In this document: piece after piece, positions 38,120 through 50,893 of the stretch
How the letters are laid out: every line of letters starts with the position of its first letter
Numbering within the stretch: the first letter of the stretch is position 1
NCBI GenBank assembly: GCA_907165135.1
Contig: OU015569.1
Location: forward strand, 8,742,501 to 8,806,500
Reading direction: 5' to 3'
DNA length: 64,000 bases
From: Oikopleura dioica
Lineage: Eukaryota; Chordata; Appendicularia; Copelata; Oikopleuridae
Translations under genes and position numbers: made by a program
Notes under the pieces: model-generated
The model's database searches: none
What the model was told of the DNA's origin: nothing
The model's input: only the letters and a program-made list of their open reading frames with translations

Positions 38120-39343
38120 ATGAGACTTTCGAAAGTATGTCTGTCAGAAATATACGCGCAGACGCGGAAGAACATGCTCATTGGGAAAGATACGAAAGTA
38201 ATAATTCAAGTAAGTCCGTGAAATGATAAGCAGCCATATGAGAAAGTTTAGGGTATGACAGGAAAGCAAGGGACGTTTCACGCTATGGGAGCAATGGATT
38301 ATGGTACCCAGGTTGTAGGAAAGGGTTTCCGGAATTTACTTGAGGTCAACTTTGATAGATTGATAAATGGGAATGTTAAGTAAGTCCAGAAAAGTAAATC
38401 CAATCAACAGGCGGAGTCACTCCCGGCAAAGGAGGAACCACTCATCTTGGCCTACCAATTTTCGACAATGTCGGAGAAGCCATGGAAGCAACGGGCGCTG
38501 ACGCAACCGCTATTTATGTTCCTCCTTTTGCCGCGGCTGCTTCAATAGAAGAAGCAATCGAGGCAGAGATTCCTCTGGCAGTATGCATTACAGAAGGCAT
38601 TCCAGAAATGGACATGGTGCGTGTTAAAACTAAACTAGTTCGCCAAGGCAAGACGAGATTGATCGGACCCAACTGTCCAGGTATCATTCGAGCGGGCCAG
38701 GAATGGATATTCTTCTTCCCTCAAGTATCTCATTTCAAAGAGTTATTTTTATTATCCTTGAACAGTGTAAAATTGGGATCATGCCAGCCGATATTCACAC
38801 GGACGGAATAATTGGTATTGTCTCTAAGTCAGGGACGCTGACTTATGAAGCCGTGCAGCAGACTACAGAAGTGGGACTCGGACAAACTTACTGTATTGGA
38901 ATAGGAGGCGATGCATTTAGTGGGTGAGATAAATGACTTTTAAATAAAGCCTTACGAATTTCAGAACGAATTTTATTGATGCCCTTGAGCTTTTCCTCGA
39001 AGATCCAAAAACAAGAGGCATTCTGATGATTGGTGAGATTGGCGGAGGAGCAGAAGAAGCTGCCTCGGAATATCTAAAAAGCATAATCCACCTGGGCCCA
39101 ATCACAAGCCCGTTGCAGGCTTCATTGCTGGCGTGACTGCACCACCGGGAAGACGGATGGGACATGCAGGGGCTATTATTTCTGGCGGAAAAGGTAAGAA
39201 CGAACATCTCAACAAAAATGTACAAACTGACCGTAGGAACTGCGGCAGCGAAAATCGCAGCAATGAAAGATGCTGGTATTCATGTGACAAACTCTCCTGC
39301 AAGTATGGGAAAGACGATATTACGCTCGATTATCAACAAATAG
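38120..39343 (+). CDS. SUCLG1: succinyl-CoA ligase alpha subunit, mitochondrial
   Basis: TCA-cycle enzyme that interconverts succinyl-CoA and succinate with ADP/GTP phosphorylation; the alpha subunit carries the CoA site and the phosphohistidine. A short basic presequence ([18 protein letters not shown]) precedes [82 protein letters not shown] and the active-site region [14 protein letters not shown]. Introns are small. Those after QVV and after RAGQ fit only as GA-AG. Near 39076-39080 the frame breaks: one more A in the A-run would restore YLKKHN and match the family, so a sequence error or a real one-base deletion is present. A trans-splice-like acceptor (ttttcag) sits just before the start. 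Confidence 0.92.
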
Positions 39344-39402
39344 TAAATCTTCAGGAAGGGATTCATAAAAGCTCAAACATAATAAGAGTGTTTCGTTTTT
39401 TT

Positions 39403-39431
39403 TTTATTCTTCGATAAACAAAAACAATAAA
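39403..39431. terminator. interlocking convergent polyadenylation signals
   Basis: Minus-strand AATAAA at 39403-39408 (zinc-finger gene) and plus-strand AATAAA at 39426-39431 (SUCLG1). The plus signal lies beyond the minus one in each transcript's direction, so the mature 3' UTRs should overlap. Confidence 0.55.
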
Positions 39432-39450
39432 GTTACTGTTTCAGCAAAAG

Positions 39451-39726
39451 TTAAACATCAACCGGATTTTGCCGAATGACAGAAACTCGGACGGGCTCTT
39501 TAACGGCATCCTTGGCCTCTACACTGGCGGCGATGATTTCGGCGACCTTTTGCCGGAATGCTAGTTGCTCCTTAGCGCGTCTTTGCGCCTGACGTAGTTG
39601 CACCAGGAGCATGATAGTGTCTTTGTGGTCCAAACGCATGTGGTCATTCATGCAGGCAGAGTACTTGAAGCGCCGCCAGCACAGTCGACACTTGAGCGGT
39701 CTGGCACAGTTGCGTGTTCCGTTCAT
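39451..39726 (-). CDS. small single C2H2 zinc-finger protein
   Basis: An intronless frame of 91 residues starts at ATG 39726 (MNGTRNCARPLKCRLCWRRF). A single C2H2 finger is present: CRLC, twelve residues, HMRLDH. It is followed by an Ala/Arg/Glu-rich helix (RQAQRRAKEQLAFRQKVAEI) likely to form a coiled coil. The frame is open for 15 codons upstream without ATG. Function unknown; nucleic-acid or protein binding is possible. Confidence 0.6.
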   Translation of the reverse strand: MNGTRNCARPLKCRLCWRRFKYSACMNDHMRLDHKDTIMLLVQLRQAQRRAKEQLAFRQKVAEIIAASVEAKDAVKEPVRVSVIRQNPVDV

Positions 39727-40263
39727 CGACGATTTCTTTTCAAAAAGACTTTGAGTTTTTCGTTTTGGCAATTGTTCTCCTGCGAATACACTATATATTA
39801 TATTCGAACGAGAAACTCTAGCGCCGATTACGAACTCTTATAAAAGCATAAGTAAGATTTTGAAAGGAAAAAATGGTCCTTTATATAATGTTACGAGATG
39901 GATGACGCAAGTTTATATCATTCAAGAATATATTTCTCAGTCCATCTATCACTCGAATTACATTAAGAAATCCGCGGATACAGTTATTTAAGGTAATAGT
40001 GTACAATGATCGTACTACGATCTGTAGCATATGCACATTCTATGCAATGAATCCCCAAAAGCCACTTCTAGTTTCGAAGACAACACGAACCCATATTTTA
40101 TTTATTCATTCCTGATCATTTTCCGTATTTTTAATTTGCAGAAATAAAAAAATAATGACTTTCAGACTCGTGTTAATTTTATTAAATCGTGGGCAGTGAG
40201 TTTTATTAAAAAAATATTCATATGTCGAAATAATAAAATAGAATACACCGATCGAAAATAGAA
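39727..40263. other. intergenic region
   Basis: About 540 bp of AT-rich sequence between the zinc-finger gene's 5' end and the 3' end of the Polo kinase gene (both minus strand). No gene or element seen. Confidence 0.4.
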
Positions 40264-42654
<2,391 letters not shown>

Positions 42655-42717
42655 CTGGAACAAAACGAAACACAAGAAAACGTAAAAAGGCGCGAACCGG
42701 TTATCAGATCTCTTGGG

Positions 42718-42725
42718 TATAAAAA
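42718..42725 (+). promoter_or_regulatory. TATA-like box
   Basis: tataaaaa about 50 bp upstream of the ATG at 42771, in a plausible position for the plus-strand gene. Confidence 0.4.
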
Positions 42726-42770
42726 CGGTCGGACCGACTTCAGAGCGTTATTTTTCTATAAAAAGAGAAT

Positions 42771-43499
42771 ATGGGAATGATGTTTTTTAATGGCGAAGAC
42801 TGGGAGCATGTAGGCACAAATGCAAAACGCGGCTGCTGCTCGTCGTTCTCTATTAATTTGCAGACCGGCGATGTCACAGGAAATATTTTCTTACTTGAAG
42901 GATTATTTAGTCTAAAAAGGATATTTCATGAAAATTTTGAGAAGCAGGTGAGCAAAATGTTCCTCTCCCGGCCTCTATTCTTGGCGAAGACGATGCTATT
43001 AGCGTTAAACGAAAACAAGTCTTCCACTCTCCCAGAGACTGAAACAATTCGAAGAGGATTTTTTTACGAATAAACTTGCAGTCGCAAACTTTTGCCAAAT
43101 GATTAAAGACTATGAAAAAGCGAAAAATACGCACTCCAGGTAGGGTTTTTCCTAGTTACAGCCTATTTTGCCGCATTTATGAATCGAATTTTGAGGCAAT
43201 AAATGAGAGTCCAGCGCCTATTCTCACTGAAGAACGTGTTTCTTTCGCCATGAACTTCATCGCTGATTGTCTAGACAAAGAACAAAAATACAACCAAGGA
43301 AAGTCATTATCATTTTTCAGCAATTTCCGTAAATTAAGCTTTGAAATGGCGCCGAGCAGCAGTTGCAATCAAGAACGACGAAACTATTGCTTCGCACACT
43401 CAACAAGTGAGTAACAAATTTTGTCTTAAAAATGACAGTAACAAAGAAGGACACACGGAAAGGAAAAAGCGGCAAGAAAGCTTCAAAGCGAAAATCTAG
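42771..43499 (+). CDS. uncharacterised helical protein
   Basis: Model: ATG 42771 (MGMMFFNGEDWEHVGTNAKR), GT-AG intron starting at 42949, then RLKQFEEDFFTNKLAVANFC and MIKDYEKAKNTHS. A short intron near 43139 follows, then FCRIYESNFEAINESPAPIL and FAMNFIADCLDKEQKYN. A GA-AG intron is next, then LKWRRAAVAIKNDETIASH and a basic tail (ERKKRQESFKAKI) to TAG at 43497-43499. The alpha-helical content and the KYNQALKWRRAA segment hint at a TPR-like fold, not proven. One intron would be only 16-22 bp, so that border is doubtful. No family recognised. Confidence 0.5.
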
Positions 43500-43585
43500 A
43501 CGTGGCTGAATTAATATCACTGTTTACTCTTCCTTGTTTTAGATAAAACTTTTATCTCTATTTCCAGTAAAAATATATATTCATT

Positions 43586-43883
43586 TTAGCCAATATTCGC
43601 TTTGAATTCCCTTGTTTCATCTTTTATGAATTTTCGTTCGGTCCTTAGTTTTTGATTCTTTGGATTCAAATGAAGTAAATAACCGTTTGAAATTAATAAT
43701 TTATCTTTAGCGTAATCTTTACCGTTCGTAAGTGCGCCCATTGATTGTGTCTTCAATTCTCTGTGGGTAATCATTTCCGTGACCTTTTCTGGTTCCCATT
43801 TGCAGCTCTCTTCGAATTCAACAGAAGCAGGAACGTTTTTCCACTTTGAAAAGCGGTCCGTTTACATTTGAGTGTTCTCCCAT
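43586..43883 (-). CDS. small uncharacterised protein
   Basis: Two exons separated by a 37-bp GT-AG intron give 86 residues: MGEHSNVNGPLFK, then SCKWEPEKVTEMITHRELKT, GKDYAKDKLLISNGYLLHLN and a charged tail ending at TAA 43586-43588. Frame and splice sites agree, and the sequence is well-balanced for a soluble protein. No family recognised, no signal peptide or membrane segment. Confidence 0.5.
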
Positions 43884-44295
43884 GGCTGTACGAGCTCGTC
43901 ATTATTGGTTCGTTTCTAGTCAACAAAAGCGATTCATAAACTTTGTTTGAATAGAAACGCAACTACTGAAGGCACAAAAGCTCCAATTTTAGGAAAGGAC
44001 CTTCTATGGTACTTAGGCCCTCTCCAGGACTTTTGATTTTGCCTTTTCATTCAAATATATAAACTTTGCGAAGGAAAAACTTAATACTCAATTAACAAAA
44101 CCTATTTGCTTGTAATTTATAACCTTTTTATAGCATTTATGACCAGGCGAGACTAAATATTTAAAAAATCTCTACGAATTCACATGTCACATACGATGAA
44201 GCATTCTAGAATCTCTAGAATTGTTTATGCTTTCGGACTTTTTGAGAAGAAGTCGTTTCATACCTTTTAAAAGAGTATCAAGCTAACAAGCAACG
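43884..44295. other. intergenic region between divergent genes
   Basis: About 410 bp between two divergently transcribed small genes; presumably carries both promoters. No specific element assigned. Confidence 0.4.
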
Positions 44296-45172
44296 ATGGA
44301 AGACAAAGTACGTACAAAAGAGACGATTCAAAAGATCGTCCATGGTTCTGCATCCGCTGAAAGAAACGACACATCACCGGGCGTTTTCTCCGACCTTCTA
44401 TCTGAAACGAAATACGTTTCTGACCATCATCCTCATCGTGCTACTCTAAGTGTGTGCAGACCGGCTCAGAAGCGTCGATCCTCTCATGGCCAACTTCTTG
44501 GTCGATCAAAGATGCAGAAACTTAAACGTGTCGGAGCAGGCCAAGTTCGAAAGCCAAGCGGGCGTAATTCCAATTTTCCGCTAAATTCACTTCCGACTGT
44601 TCCGCTGTAAGTACCGACCCGCTTTTCCTAATCTTCAAAGCTAAATTTCAGCGAGAAAGACGGAAAAGGCCGTATTGTTGTCGACGGCAACGACATTTTT
44701 GCTGGTGCTAGTGGATCCAAAATTGGTCCAGCCTCCCTCCACCAAATAGAACAGGTCGACGATGGCAACGATAAACTTTGCACCGAGAAGAAGACTGAGA
44801 AGACTGCTCCTCAGATGGTAATTAATTATTCGGAGCGTCAAAAAGTAAAAAATTAAGAGAATCGAGCGGGCAAATCATTTACTTTGGCTTGGCGATAAAG
44901 CGGAAGCCTTTGAAGAAATCATGAACGGGAAGGGTTACTATAAGAAGAATGATTCTACTCGATTTGAAATGTCGGAAAATACGTATTCCCAAAAAGCTTG
45001 GTTGATTTATCCATTTGACAAGGATGTGGGAAAGGCTTACGATCGGATTGAAAAAATTCATGAAGAGAAGCACGGCAAAGTTGTAACTGAGAAGAAGCCA
45101 ATAAACAGCGATGAACCATTTGATCCATTCGCCGAATACGTGTTCAAGACCGGTGTCGAGGATGATCGATAA
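44296..45172 (+). CDS. uncharacterised basic-then-acidic protein
   Basis: Exons 44296-44606, 44652-44817 and 44867-45172, clean GT-AG introns of 45 and 49 bp, 260 residues. The first exon is basic and Ser-rich (RPAQKRRSSHGQLLGRSKMQ). The middle has DGKGRIVVDGNDIFAGASGS. The last exon is a soluble mixed helix/strand region (RANHLLWLGDKAEAFEEIMN, AWLIYPFDKDVGKAYDRIE) ending in VEDDR. No family recognised. The gene is well supported by frame continuity and splice sites, and AATAAA follows at about 45309. Confidence 0.7.
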
Positions 45173-45710
45173 TCAGAAGTCAAAAAATTAACTTTATTAA
45201 CTACCAGAGGAGTGCCTAGAACTGTTCCACTTTCGATTGAAGTCAACTCTCAACAATTCTCCTTATTATTTATTTCCTGCCTTGCAAACTCAACTATATA
45301 TTGTTTTGAATAAAAACTTGACAAATTATAAAGTTAGCCCTTTGAATCTTTTTGGATTGAAATGTTAAGATATTTCATTCATTAGTAATTAACAATTTGG
45401 TTCAAAGGTGGTCTCGTTTTCACTCTTTATCCCTGCGGAATCTCATCCTTAGACATTTTCATAAACAATAAGTTTTAGAGCTCATTCATTGTTAAATCCA
45501 CATACTATGATGATTTCAATCGATGAAATTACCGGAAATAAGCCAAATTTGAATGTTGTTTTTTTTCAAATTTTCTAGATTCAATGTTATATAAAAATAT
45601 TTTTCTGAAAATCGTCAGTTAGTTCGTTTTTCTCCAGCAGGTAGGGGAAATGTCAAAAAATGAGTTTGACGAGTGTTGGTAGTTACCTCGTCTAGCAGGG
45701 CAATTTCGAG
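45173..45710. other. intergenic region
   Basis: About 540 bp, AT-rich, containing the AATAAA of the upstream gene; no other gene seen. Confidence 0.45.
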
Positions 45711-46882
45711 ATGCCTGGTAATCTTGTGAGACTCAGGGATAGAAAGAACAAAAGGCCCTTGAGCTCCAGAACACCAGCTGTTCCCAAGTTTCCGCCCGCA
45801 TCTCAAGCTCCAGGCATCAAGTCGATCAACCATATTGGAAGTGGCGCTTACGGTGATGTCTTCCACTGTAGAAGGAACCCCGAGGAGGTAGATATTCACT
45901 GAAAACATAGAAGAGCGCTCTTTTAAGGATCCACCGCGAGCTCTGGCGGCAAAAGTCATCTACAAACTCGACCCGGCGAAAGAAAGACCCGACAAGGTTG
46001 AGTCTTTCAACAAATTTCTCCACCGAGAGATCGAAGTCACCCAAACTCTCGATCATCGAAACGTCATCAAGTGGGAACTCGTCTTTTAACGTTCCGGCTG
46101 ACAAAATATATTTAGATATGTAACTCACTTTGATAACGAAAAGAACGTCATTCTCGTCGTCGAGCATGCGTTCCACGGAGATCTCCTCAATTACTTGCGA
46201 CTTCACGATCTTTCTGGCTACAACGACTTTCCAAGGGCGACGAATTTTTGTGCACAGATTGTTCGCGGTAAATTCGACCTACATCTCGATAACGAAACAG
46301 ATAATTTTCGTCAAGCTAGTTTTTATTTTTAAAGATTTAGATTCGAGTTATTTTTTAATTTCAGGTATCACTTATCTTCACCAAAGAGACATTATTCACC
46401 GCGACTTGAAGTTGGAAAACATCTTGGTTGGAAAAAACGAAAGGCTGATGATATCAGACTTTGGGTTTGCTCGAGTGATGAGACCCGAGGACCGATCGGA
46501 CACCTACTGTGGCTCTGCTGCTTATGCTCCTCCTGAAATATTGCAAACGAAGTCGTACTCTGGCATGAGCGTAGATATCTGGGCTCTTGGATGTATGATT
46601 TTCTGCATTCTGACAGGATCGATGCCGTTCCGGGACTCGACGCTGCGTGATCTGATGGAAGAGCAAGCCAATGGTAAGATAGTTTCAAGTGATTGCCAAG
46701 TTTAAAGTCTGCTTAATTTAGGAGCTCAAGTCGGTCCAGAGATCCCCGACAATCTCGGAATTCAGCCCATCCTCAACGATATTTGGTCTTTCTACCCCGG
46801 AAACCGGCCAGAGATTGAAGATTTCCACGCGACCCCATGGCTGGAGCGATACTTCAACCCAGACGCCATGGAGATTGACTAG
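45711..46882 (+). CDS. TSSK: testis-specific serine kinase (TSSK)-like protein kinase
   Basis: Five exons: 45711-45888 or so, then exons opening DPPRALAAKVIYKLD, YVTHFDNEKNVILVVEHAFH, GITYLHQRDIIHRDLKLENI and AQVGPEIPDNLG; TAG at 46880-46882. Kinase hallmarks: IGSGAYGDVFHC loop, AAKVIY Lys, HRDLKLEN, SDFGFAR and a TYCGSAAYAPPEIL activation segment, then DIWALGCMIFCILTGSMPF. The DFGFAR and CGSAAYAPPE signature is typical of the TSSK group, which acts in sperm formation. A 50-residue basic N-terminal extension (RLRDRKNKRPLSSRTPAVPK) precedes the kinase domain. All introns are GT-AG. Confidence 0.85.
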
Positions 46883-47182
46883 CAGTTAACTGAGTTGTTC
46901 GTTTTATGAATTGACCATTCATAATAAAGCGTGCATCTATATTAGAGAAAATAATGCTCAATTTTGACTCTTTGGAAAAGTCTGTATTTCTTAGCGTCAA
47001 AATAATGTGTTTGTCAAATTTATGTTTTTGCATGATTTCTCTATGCTGAGCAAGTGAATGGATAATTATACTGATCAAGGTGGCGTGTTTAATTGGGCAT
47101 GTTTAAAATGTAAGAGGTTAGTTGGCCGCTACGGAAAGTAAAATATCCCGCGGCCGGTGCAGCTCGGCCACGTCCCAGCTTT
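46883..47182. other. intergenic region
   Basis: 300 bp containing an AATAAA at about 46923 for the TSSK-like gene. No other element seen. Confidence 0.4.
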
Positions 47183-47566
47183 TTATTTTCCCGTTTCTTT
47201 CGCCTTTCGTAACATAAAACTGAGTAAACAATTCCCTTCGCACTTCTGTAGATCTGTAGCGCTTCTATCCTTCTGCGTGTAGTTCCTTGATGATGAGTCA
47301 CTATGAGTTACTGTTCCACTGCCACTAATCACTGTAGGAAAAAAACGACTTTGAACGTAGGGCCCTTTGTGGTCAAAATGCTTCGTGGGCGAAATCCTCT
47401 CAATGAAGCCCTTTATGATCCGTGTAAATAAGAGATAAGCCGCCGAAAAGAAATCTCGAATTTCGCTAGAGTAAAAAAACCAACACCCAATTTGAATTAT
47501 AGAAGAAAATGACAAGTATACGAAATCGAAAATGAAAAAATCGGCATAGAACAGCACAGCGAACAT
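47183..47566 (-). CDS. possible small membrane protein
   Basis: An open frame from ATG 47566 gives about 127 residues, opening with a long hydrophobic stretch (MFAVLFYADFFIFDFVYLSF and IIQIGCWFFYSSE) followed by a basic, Ser-rich tail. No splice-linked partner exons or family signature were found, so it may be spurious. It starts only 16 bp from the first ATG of the proprotein convertase on the other strand. Confidence 0.3.
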   Translation of the reverse strand: MFAVLFYADFFIFDFVYLSFSSIIQIGCWFFYSSEIRDFFSAAYLLFTRIIKGFIERISPTKHFDHKGPYVQSRFFPTVISGSGTVTHSDSSSRNYTQKDRSATDLQKCEGNCLLSFMLRKAKETGK

Positions 47567-47581
47567 CAACAACGATCCAAC

Positions 47582-50438
47582 ATGCTGCTCTCAATTGTTG
47601 TCTTAAGGGACTAGAGTAGCACTCATTGAAGTTTTTAAAATGCGTAGTTAGTTTTCACTCTATCCGAAAGCTGTCTTGTCTTGTGCGTGTCGGGCTTCTA
47701 CACGAATGATTTCGTGGTCGAGTTCTCCCACGATGATGCGAATCGCGCAGAGCAGTTTGCCAATTCGCACGATCTCGTCTTCCAGGGCCGTGTCTTCAAG
47801 AATCATTTCCACTTTATTCATCCAAAAGTGCATCGTCGCTCGGCTGTATCTTCGTCTCGTGCTGATCATCTGAAACTTGGCGAGGACGTAGTCTGGTTCG
47901 AGCAGCAGTTTGTGCGCAAACGAGTCAAGAGAGACTTCCAAATCGACGAAGACATCAGCGTAGAGCGAATGAATGATCCTCTTTACGAGGAGATGTGGTA
48001 TTTGCTCCCCGATTACGAAGATCGAAATAAAAAGAACCTAGGCACATGAATATCACAGGTGAGTTACCACTCAATAAATTAATAAACACTCGCTAAAGCT
48101 GCTTGGGATATGGGCTTCACTGGGAAAGGCGTGGTACTTTCTATGTTAGACGATGGAATCGAGATGACGCATCCTGATCTCAAAGAAAACTACGACGCAA
48201 GGGCTTCTACTGACATAAACGGCAACGACGACGATCCCACGCCGCGGTACAACAAGGGAAACGATCGTTTGAACATCGAAGATCCCAACGTAGGGTTTAT
48301 TCTATTTCTAGTTTTTCAAGCAATTCAGGCTTACACGACAAAATCTGCCAGTCCAAAGATTACTGATAATCTCAAGGGATATATCAAGGAAATTAATCGT
48401 CATGGAACACGATGTGCTGGAGAAGTGGCAGCCTCTGCAAATAACAACGTCTGTGTTCCGGGAGTGGCTTACCATGCCAAGGTCGGTGGCGTGCGTATGC
48501 TCGACGGAGATGTAACTGATCTCGTTGAGGCTAAATCTATCGGTTAGTAAAGCGCCTTCTCTCGAAAAAATGACTGTCTTTTCCTCGTAGGACACAACCA
48601 GGACTACGTTGACATTTATTCCGCAAGTTGGGGACCAGATGATGATGGACGAACAGTAGACGGTCCCGCAAAACTGGCAATTAAGGCGTTCCTTGATGGT
48701 GCTACAGAAGGAAGAAATGGAAAGGGCAATATTTTCGTTTGGGCATCTGGTAACGGAGGTCGATACCAAGACAACTGTAACTGCGACGGATACACTAATA
48801 ATATCTATACAATCAGTATTAGTTCGACGTCAGAGAGGGAAAACATCCCTTGGTAAGTCAATCACAAGGGACTTTTTGATGACGTTTCAGGTACTCTGAG
48901 CCTTGCGCCTCTACACTTGCTTCTACTTATTCTTCTGGTGGCTCTGATGAGAAACAGATTATCACGACTGATTTAAGGTAAATTCAAGTCATGAATGTGT
49001 CACTTTACTATCCAAGGGGAATGTGTACCAAACGACACACTGGTACGTCCGCATCAGCTCCTCTCGCGGCCGGAATCATTGCACTAGCATTGGAGGCGAA
49101 TCCAGAACTCAGCTGGCGAGATGTTCAGCATATTCTTGTGCGTACATCCGAAAAGCACGACCTTCATACAAAGGATTGGAACCAAAACGCAATGGGTCGA
49201 TGGTTTTCGAACAGATATGGCTACGGACTGATGAACGCGGGAAGAATAGTAGAAACAGGTGAGCTCATTCAAAATGATCTAGCTGATTCACGATATTTAT
49301 AAGCTCTGAAATGGCAAACTGTTCCTCCGCAAAAACTCTGCACGCTGGTTCCCGTGTCGCAAAATGGTGAAGGCCTCGGGGTTAAGTCTACGAAGGGCAA
49401 CACGCTTAGCATAGAGTTCGATTTCAAGTGCTCCGAAAATCTTAAAATGTTGGAACATGTGACAGTAGTTCTTTCACTTACTCCTAGAGGTAATCATTCC
49501 CTTTTAACAAAAAAAAAACGATCAATTACAGGTCGACGAGGAGATCTTGAGATCAATATAATCTCTCCGCTAGGCACAAAATCAAATATTTTGGGACAGA
49601 GACCTCACGACATGGTCCAATCTGCTGGTTTCAATCGCTATGAGTTTTTGTCCGTTGAGTTCTGGGATGAAAATCCTGACGGCAAATGGAAAATCGAGTT
49701 CAATAATCTTAACACGAAAGGATCTGGTGACCCAGTGGTGCTGAAAGAAGTGGAAATTCGTTTCCGTGGATCAGAAGGCTTCTCACAAGAACAGCCGATA
49801 GAAGAAGATGTGGTCAAAGAGCAAGGGTCCAAAGAATGTGTCTTACACTTGGATGCTCTGATAGGGACTCTATGTATTTATAGACTTTTCAGGATTTGTA
49901 ATTCACTGTAATGCAAATCTTTTGACCCACGGAAAGTAACAACTACAAAAGAGCCAAAACTAGACACCCCCGAATCCCCTTCCACCGAAAAACCAGAAAC
50001 AACCAAAACAACAAAAATCGTAGATCCGAATGACACTGAGAAACCTGAAAAAACGACCAAGAAGCCAGAAGTGACTCCTCAAGAAGAAAATGATCCCCCT
50101 GAAATAAAAACTACCACCTCGAAGCCAACGACACAAAAACAGACAACAGAAGAAACCACAACGACAAAAGTAACGACAATCAAATCGAGCATAAAACCCG
50201 ATGATCCTCCCCCTTCTCGTACAATTCATAGACCAAAATTGCCAGATGACGATGCTGACAATCACTCAGACATTCAATCTCTTCTTATTATGCTGATTTT
50301 CGGTATGGAAACAAGCAGAGTCAAGCGGTAACTTAATTTTTAGGCGTGCCTACTCTGTATCTATTGTTCCAGCTCATTGTAAAGTATAAGAAGAAAGACC
50401 GAGTCGTGTACAAGAAACTCCCTACAATATCTAACTAA
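47582..50438 (+). CDS. PCSK: furin-type proprotein convertase (type I membrane)
   Basis: Subtilisin-like endoprotease that cuts precursors after basic residues in the secretory pathway. A short hydrophobic start (47582, tentative) leads to the prodomain ([20 protein letters not shown]) ending in the autocleavage site RKRVKR. The catalytic triad is visible: Asp in [14 protein letters not shown], His in [14 protein letters not shown], Ser in [13 protein letters not shown]; the oxyanion Asn is in WASGNGGR. The P domain includes [17 protein letters not shown] and [17 protein letters not shown]. It is followed by a Thr/Pro/Lys-rich stalk, one transmembrane helix ([20 protein letters not shown]) and a basic cytoplasmic tail ending [10 protein letters not shown] at TAA 50436-50438. 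There is no Cys-rich repeat region, so it resembles furin/PC4 more than PC5. Introns are GT-AG; two have alternative borders (48291-48388 and 49838-49939). Confidence 0.9.
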
Positions 50439-50893
50439 AGTGAACAATCAGACTTATATATTTAATGCCAGTGCAATATTTATTAATGACTTCTGTAGCT
50501 ATTTACTATGCCTTCCAAAAGGAAGTATCGTCCGTATTCAACTTCCATTTTGACTACTGACGATGCTTTCAACAACTGTTATTTATTAATAAAGAAAACA
50601 TAGACTTCAACCAGACTTAAAACGCGTTAGTGTGCCTTTCAAATCTTTGCGGATTTATAGAAAGAATGCTGATTCGTTGTATTTATGAAAATAGGTTTGT
50701 TTCGAATAAAACAAGATTATGTGCAGTTCTGAAGGTGCATTTGGGAAAGATTGAAAATATAAAAATAAAACTCAAAGCTAAAAAAATACTTTCGGTGCTG
50801 GAAAATGTTACCATCCGGTTACAGCGGTACGAGTGGGCGCTTCCACAGGGTCTATTTGTAAATATTTAGCTCTAATTATGAAATGACCTTAAA
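50439..50893. other. intergenic region
   Basis: About 455 bp between two convergent genes; AATAAA signals near 50590 and 50706, no supported gene. Confidence 0.4.

Noticed and set aside
48291-48388. A 28-residue insertion just before the catalytic His of the convertase
   Set aside because: The open frame allows it, but splicing 48291-48388 (GT-AG, phase 0) joins NIEDPN directly to EINRHGTRC and gives normal furin spacing. The insertion is probably intron sequence.
49878-50265. Minus-strand frames over the Thr/Pro-rich stalk of the convertase
   Set aside because: They are antisense shadows of the ACA/ACC-rich coding repeat.
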